Positions 5,674 through 8,583 of a DNA stretch of 8,583 nt are shown piece after piece; position 1 is the stretch's first letter; each line of letters opens with the position of its first letter. The translations under genes and the position numbers were made by a program. This DNA is from Oscillospiraceae bacterium (lineage in GTDB: Bacteria; Bacillota; Clostridia; Oscillospirales; Acutalibacteraceae). The stretch covers positions 1 to 8,583 of the forward strand of contig JAFLUK010000059.1 of NCBI GenBank assembly GCA_022508865.1, read 5' to 3'. The notes beneath the pieces are model-generated. The model ran no database searches and was not told the origin of the DNA. It saw only the letters and a program-made list of their open reading frames with translations.

Positions 5674-7074
5674 TTAAAAGGGAAATCCTCCGCCACCCAT
5701 TGGCGGCATACCGTTTCCACCCATATTTTCAAGGCTTCCAAGATCAGGCATACCCTTCATAAAAGCTCTGCGCTTACCTTTTTTGCCCTTGCCTGTAAAC
5801 TGCTTCATCATCTTCTGCATTTGGTCAAGCTGTTTTATCAGTCTGTTAACCTCGTCAACACCTCTGCCGGAGCCTGCGGCAATTCTCTTTTTGCGGCTGG
5901 CATTAATCAGGCTTGGCTTTTCTCTTTCGGCAGGTGTCATAGACTGAATAATAGCTCTGCACCAATCAATCTGTCTGTCGTCAATGTCGGCATTTTCAAT
6001 CTGTCTGCCAAGTCCGGGGATTTTACCCAAAATACCCTTTAAAGGACCCATCTTCTTAATCTGGTCGAACTGCTGAAGAAGGTCATTAAAGTCCATTTTG
6101 TTCTGAAGCATTTTCTTTGCTACTTCTTCCGCCTTTTTTTCATCCAGTTTGGCTTCAACATCTTCAATAAGTGTAAGCACATCACCCATACCGAGAATTC
6201 TGCTTGCCATTCTGTCAGGATGGAAAACCTCCAAATCCTCCAGCTTTTCGCCGATACCCGAGAATTTAATAGGCTTGCCTGTAACCTCTTTTACAGAAAG
6301 TGCCGCACCGCCACGGGTGTCACCATCCAGCTTTGTAAGGATTACACCGGAAATTTCAAGTAAATCATTAAAGGATTTTGCCACATTAACTGCATCCTGA
6401 CCTGTCATTGAGTCAATAACAAGCAAAATTTCGTCAGGATGTACTGCCGCCTTAACTTCCTCAAGCTCACCCATAAGGTCCTCATCAATGTGGAGTCGAC
6501 CGGCTGTATCCAGAATAACTACGTCATTGCCGTAGTCCTTGGCATGCTTAATGGCTTCCTTTGCAATTTTCACAGGGTCTGTTTTTCCCATTTCAAAAAC
6601 AGGAGCACCTGCCTTGTTACCTACAACCTTAAGCTGGTCAATAGCCGCCGGTCTGTAAATATCACAGGCAACAAGCAACGGACGTCTGCCCTGCTTTTTC
6701 AGCATTACGGCAAGCTTACCGGAGTGGGTTGTTTTACCGCTACCCTGCAAACCGCACATCATAATTACTGTTGGCGGCTTGGAAGCAAACTTAATTCTCT
6801 CCTCACTGCCGCCCATAAGTGCAGTAAGCTCCTCGTTAACTATCTTAACAACCATCTGTGCAGGGGTAAGGCTTTCCATTACATCCTGACCGATAGCTCT
6901 TTCTGTCACCTTGTTTGTAAAGTTCTTTGCAACCTTGTAGTTTACGTCAGCCTCAAGAAGTGCAAGTCGCACTTCACGCATTGCTTCTTTTACGTCACTT
7001 TCGCTTAATTTACCTTTATTTTTCAGCTTTTTAAAAGCGTTTGTAAGCTTTTCTGAAAGTCCCTCAAAAGCCAT
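5674..7074 (-). CDS. ffh: Signal recognition particle protein Ffh (SRP54)
   Basis: The 466-residue GTPase of the signal recognition particle. Bound to SRP RNA, it captures signal sequences of nascent chains and hands them to the membrane receptor FtsY. The N domain is at about 1-90. The G domain shows G1 GLQGSGKT (108-115), DIYRPAAIDQL (138-148), DTAGR (189-193), TKLDGDTRGG (247-256) and GIGEKLEDLE (273-282). The M domain follows from about 320, with the helical RNA and signal-peptide binding part and a tail rich in Gly, Met and Pro ending in GGGGFPF. G1 has Ser where Ala is more usual (GSGKT), and TTHSGKLA where TTTxGKLA is common, both conservative. The ATG at 7074 has a GGAGG site (7085-7081) spaced 6 nt. 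It starts 14 nt after the ylxM stop. No SRP RNA gene was seen in the window. Confidence 0.98.
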   Translation of the reverse strand: MAFEGLSEKLTNAFKKLKNKGKLSESDVKEAMREVRLALLEADVNYKVAKNFTNKVTERAIGQDVMESLTPAQMVVKIVNEELTALMGGSEERIKFASKPPTVIMMCGLQGSGKTTHSGKLAVMLKKQGRRPLLVACDIYRPAAIDQLKVVGNKAGAPVFEMGKTDPVKIAKEAIKHAKDYGNDVVILDTAGRLHIDEDLMGELEEVKAAVHPDEILLVIDSMTGQDAVNVAKSFNDLLEISGVILTKLDGDTRGGAALSVKEVTGKPIKFSGIGEKLEDLEVFHPDRMASRILGMGDVLTLIEDVEAKLDEKKAEEVAKKMLQNKMDFNDLLQQFDQIKKMGPLKGILGKIPGLGRQIENADIDDRQIDWCRAIIQSMTPAEREKPSLINASRKKRIAAGSGRGVDEVNRLIKQLDQMQKMMKQFTGKGKKGKRRAFMKGMPDLGSLENMGGNGMPPMGGGGFPF

Positions 7075-7088
7075 AGGTTGCCTCCTTT

Positions 7089-7457
7089 TTATTCTTCTTC
7101 AATCAACTTATCTGTAATGGTGATAAGCTCATTTAGTTTTTTGCTGATATCTGCAAGAGGTGTTTCGCTGTCTACCATTGATTTTGCAAGGCAGAGTTCT
7201 TCCTTTACAACAGAAAGACCTTTGTTTTGCCTCAAAAATCTTTTGTATAACCCCAGTTTATCCTCATATGAGTAGAGGTTATTTTCCCCTCTTTTTATTA
7301 AATCTCTTACACCCTGACGGGTAATTCCCAAATCCTCTGCAATTTCCGACAGGGAAAGGTCATCATTATAGTACATTTCTGTAGCTCTTCTCACCTTGTC
7401 CTTTAGCAATTCGCCGTAAAAATCAAGAAGTAAAGAAAGCTGCATTTTCTTTTCCAT
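7089..7457 (-). CDS. ylxM: YlxM/p13-family helix-turn-helix protein, SRP-associated
   Basis: A 122-residue protein beginning MEKKMQLSLLLDFYGELL, with a helix-turn-helix at about residues 33-54 (LSLSEIAEDLGITRQGVRDLIKR) and a mostly helical C-terminus. This is the YlxM (UPF0122) family, which is nearly always found just before ffh. Streptococcal YlxM has been reported to act on SRP assembly and GTPase activity, despite the DNA-binding look of the fold. A longer reading from an ATG at 7514 is open, but that codon lies upstream of the -10 element (7511-7506) and so cannot be in the mRNA. The ATG at 7457 has an AAAGG site 11 nt upstream. This site is weaker than those of the downstream genes, so YlxM may be made at a lower level than Ffh. 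Confidence 0.93.
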   Translation of the reverse strand: MEKKMQLSLLLDFYGELLKDKVRRATEMYYNDDLSLSEIAEDLGITRQGVRDLIKRGENNLYSYEDKLGLYKRFLRQNKGLSVVKEELCLAKSMVDSETPLADISKKLNELITITDKLIEEE

Positions 7458-7476
7458 AAATTTCAGACCTTTCAGG

Positions 7477-7497
7477 TGTAAAGTTTTTTTCTTTACA
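7477..7497 (-). promoter_or_regulatory. Stem-loop at the very 5' end of the ylxM-ffh mRNA
   Basis: On the minus strand TGTAAAG (7497-7491), a loop of seven A, and CTTTACA (7483-7477) form a perfect 7-bp stem. From the -10 position the transcript should begin near 7499, so the stem would start within about two nucleotides of the 5' end. In that position a hairpin can protect an mRNA from 5'-end-dependent decay. No U-run follows, so it is not a terminator. Confidence 0.5.
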
Positions 7498-7505
7498 GCT
7501 TGATA

Positions 7506-7534
7506 ATTATACATCTAAAGCCCAAAAATGTCAA
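7506..7534 (-). promoter_or_regulatory. Consensus sigma-A promoter of the ylxM-ffh-rpsP-khpA operon
   Basis: The minus strand reads TTGACA (7534-7529), a 17-bp spacer, and TATAAT (7511-7506). Both hexamers match the housekeeping consensus exactly, as fits an operon of essential, highly expressed genes. The start near 7499 gives a leader of about 42 nt before the ylxM ATG, and this fixes the ylxM start at 7457. Confidence 0.92.
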
Positions 7535-7763
7535 CATTTTCTCATAAATTATTTTTTGCTGTGCACAATAAAACATAGATATCTTGCAGCAACAAAAGAG
7601 AGTTAAACTCAATAGCCGATAGTAAGTGTGCATTTTTACTGCCTATTTTTATCAGTTTTTATAGCAAGTTGTCAAACTGTAAGGGGTGTAACTCTTTTTC
7701 AGTTAGCAAAATTAACAAAAATCAAATTCTTATTATTTTTTTGGTGAAATCTACTAAAAAATG
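7535..7763. other. Non-coding stretch between divergent operons, with inverted repeats
   Basis: No convincing gene is present; the short open frames lack ribosome binding sites. The stretch is A+T-rich and holds several inverted repeats: TTGCTG (7556-7561) / CAGCAA (7587-7592), the palindrome GAGTTAAACTC (7600-7610), an 11-bp pairing of 7595-7605 with 7689-7699 including one G-U pair, and CAGTTT (7653-7658) / AAACTG (7674-7679). Pairing of the outer 11-bp arms would enclose the last hairpin. No tRNA, SRP RNA or T-box features were recognised. A small RNA or a regulatory region for phoH are both possible, but neither is demonstrated. Confidence 0.35.
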
Positions 7764-7772
7764 TGATATAAT
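7764..7772 (+). promoter_or_regulatory. Extended -10 promoter of phoH
   Basis: TG-A-TATAAT on the plus strand is a perfect extended -10 element. The best -35 at 17 bp is GTGAAA (7744-7749), which is poor, as often seen when an extended -10 is present. The start would be near 7779, giving a leader of about 70 nt that contains the hairpin at 7792-7833. Confidence 0.6.
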
Positions 7773-7791
7773 TTTGTAGTACAAAACAAAG

Positions 7792-7833
7792 GAAACACCA
7801 ATTATTGCGCAAATCTTGCTTAATCGGCGTTTC
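7792..7833 (+). promoter_or_regulatory. Imperfect long hairpin in the phoH leader
   Basis: GAAAC pairs with GTTTC, CC with GG, and ATTA with TAAT, interrupted by two A-C mismatches (7797/7828 and 7800/7825). At the top GCAA (7809-7812) pairs with TTGC (7816-7819) around a 3-nt loop, beyond an asymmetric interior loop. The structure ends 6 nt before the phoH ribosome binding site (7840-7844). It has no U-run and so is not a terminator. A role in translation or mRNA stability is a guess. Confidence 0.4.
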
Positions 7834-7839
7834 ATTCAC

Positions 7840-7844
7840 GGAGG
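7840..7844 (+). promoter_or_regulatory. Ribosome binding site that fixes the TTG start of phoH
   Basis: GGAGG is spaced 6 nt from the TTG at 7851, which is in frame with the PhoH reading frame. The first in-frame ATG (7878) has no such site upstream. Confidence 0.75.
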
Positions 7845-7850
7845 ATTGTT

Positions 7851-8583
7851 TTGGAGCAAATAATCAGCATAGACAGAATGGAGCACGCTGTTGCTTTGTT
7901 CGGCAGCTTTGACGAAAATATAAAGATGATTGAAAGTGAGTACGGTGTACGCATTATCGGTCGTGACAGTGAGCTGAAAATCTCCGGCGAGGCAGAATGC
8001 GTAAGCAGAGCCGCAAAGGTTATTGACAGCTTACTATCCTTTATCAACAAGGGTGAAAGCCTCAGTGAGCAAAATATCCGCTACTGTATCAGCCTTGTAA
8101 ACGAGGGCAGCGAAGATAAAATTCAGCAACTTTCTACAGACTGCGTCTGCATAACCAGCAAAGGCAAGCCTGTTAAACCAAAGACATTGGGACAAAAAAG
8201 ATATTGCCGGAGCATTGCAGACAATACAATTACAATCGGCGTGGGCCCTGCCGGCACAGGCAAGACATATCTTGCTGTTGCAATGGCTGTTACTGCCTTC
8301 AGGGCAAAGCAGGTTAACAGAATAATTCTCACACGTCCTGCGGTAGAGGCAGGAGAAAAGCTGGGATTTCTTCCGGGTGATTTACAGAGCAAAGTTGACC
8401 CTTATCTTCGTCCGCTGTATGACGCCCTTTTTGATATGCTGGGTGCAGAAACCTACCACAAATATGTGGAGCGAGGCAACATTGAGGTAGCTCCCCTTGC
8501 ATATATGCGAGGTCGTACACTGGACGACAGCTTTATCATTCTTGATGAAGCGCAAAACACCACCAGAGAACAGATGAAAATGT
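7851..8583 (+). CDS. phoH: PhoH-family ATPase (PhoH-like protein), 3' end cut by window edge
   Basis: The first 244 residues of a PhoH-like P-loop ATPase, open to the window end with no frameshift. An N-terminal KH-like region (about 20-65, IKMIESEYGVRIIGRDSELK-type) is followed by a linker with PVKPKTLGQKRY (107-118). Then come Walker A GPAGTGKT (132-139), LTRPAVEAGEKLGFLPGD (160-177) and Walker B IILDEAQNTT (229-238). Cytoplasmic PhoH proteins with this layout are linked to RNA metabolism and ribosome maturation, and in many bacteria the gene lies before ybeY. That neighbour would be outside this window. The exact reaction is not settled, and the name reflects homology to E. coli PhoH/YbeZ. 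The start is TTG, supported by the GGAGG site at 7840-7844. Full family length is about 320 residues, so roughly a quarter is missing. Confidence 0.93.
   Translation, partial: MEQIISIDRMEHAVALFGSFDENIKMIESEYGVRIIGRDSELKISGEAECVSRAAKVIDSLLSFINKGESLSEQNIRYCISLVNEGSEDKIQQLSTDCVCITSKGKPVKPKTLGQKRYCRSIADNTITIGVGPAGTGKTYLAVAMAVTAFRAKQVNRIILTRPAVEAGEKLGFLPGDLQSKVDPYLRPLYDALFDMLGAETYHKYVERGNIEVAPLAYMRGRTLDDSFIILDEAQNTTREQMKM

Noticed and set aside
7458..7514. A 19-residue N-terminal extension of YlxM from an ATG at 7514.
   Set aside because: The codon lies between the -35 and -10 elements of the operon promoter, upstream of the transcription start, and family members begin at the MEKKMQLSLLL position.
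8123..8520. Minus-strand open frames at the right edge.
   Set aside because: They are antisense to phoH, whose Walker A and B motifs are unmistakable on the plus strand.
1..8583. Search for CRISPR arrays, transposases, integrase or attachment sites, toxin-antitoxin pairs, tRNA and SRP RNA.
   Set aside because: No regularly spaced long repeats, mobile-element genes, terminal inverted repeats or recognisable RNA gene features were seen; the gene content is ordinary chromosomal.

Overview
The window looks like chromosomal DNA of a low-GC Firmicute, most likely a Clostridia member. The reasons are strong GGAGG-type ribosome binding sites, sigma-A-like promoters, and a ylxM-ffh-rpsP-khpA cluster of the Firmicutes type. 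No phage, transposon, CRISPR array, rRNA or tRNA signal was seen. The species cannot be fixed from the sequence alone.

Left part (1-3060, all minus strand). A pantothenate pair panB-panC is preceded by a roughly 200-nt leader. The leader has a good promoter immediately downstream of the preceding mutS-like gene, and a perfect 15-bp hairpin followed by a T-run just before the panB ribosome binding site. This is the architecture of a transcription attenuator or riboswitch. panC is followed after 28 nt by a stand-alone LytTR DNA-binding regulator, then a four-helix membrane protein of the DUF3021 type, then the first 19 codons of an ABC transporter ATPase that leaves the window. Between the DUF3021 gene and the ABC gene lie three direct copies of a 10-bp repeat (a candidate LytTR operator) and an intrinsic terminator.

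Middle part (3059-5106). A MutS-family ATPase without the mismatch-recognition domain (minus) is divergent from a small DUF896/UPF0291 protein (plus). A GC-rich hairpin at 5078-5106 probably ends transcription from both sides.

Right part (5137-8583). The signal-recognition-particle/ribosome operon ylxM-ffh-rpsP-khpA (minus) starts from a consensus promoter (TTGACA-17-TATAAT) and ends at the shared terminator. It lacks rimM-trmD, which often follow khpA in relatives. A 393-nt intergenic region separates it from a divergent phoH-type ATPase gene (plus, TTG start, cut by the window end). That region holds both promoters, several inverted repeats and a 42-nt imperfect hairpin just upstream of the phoH ribosome binding site.

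The best candidates for something undescribed are the panB leader/attenuator, the LytTR repeat array fused to a terminator in front of the ABC gene, and the structured phoH leader. All protein families are known ones.
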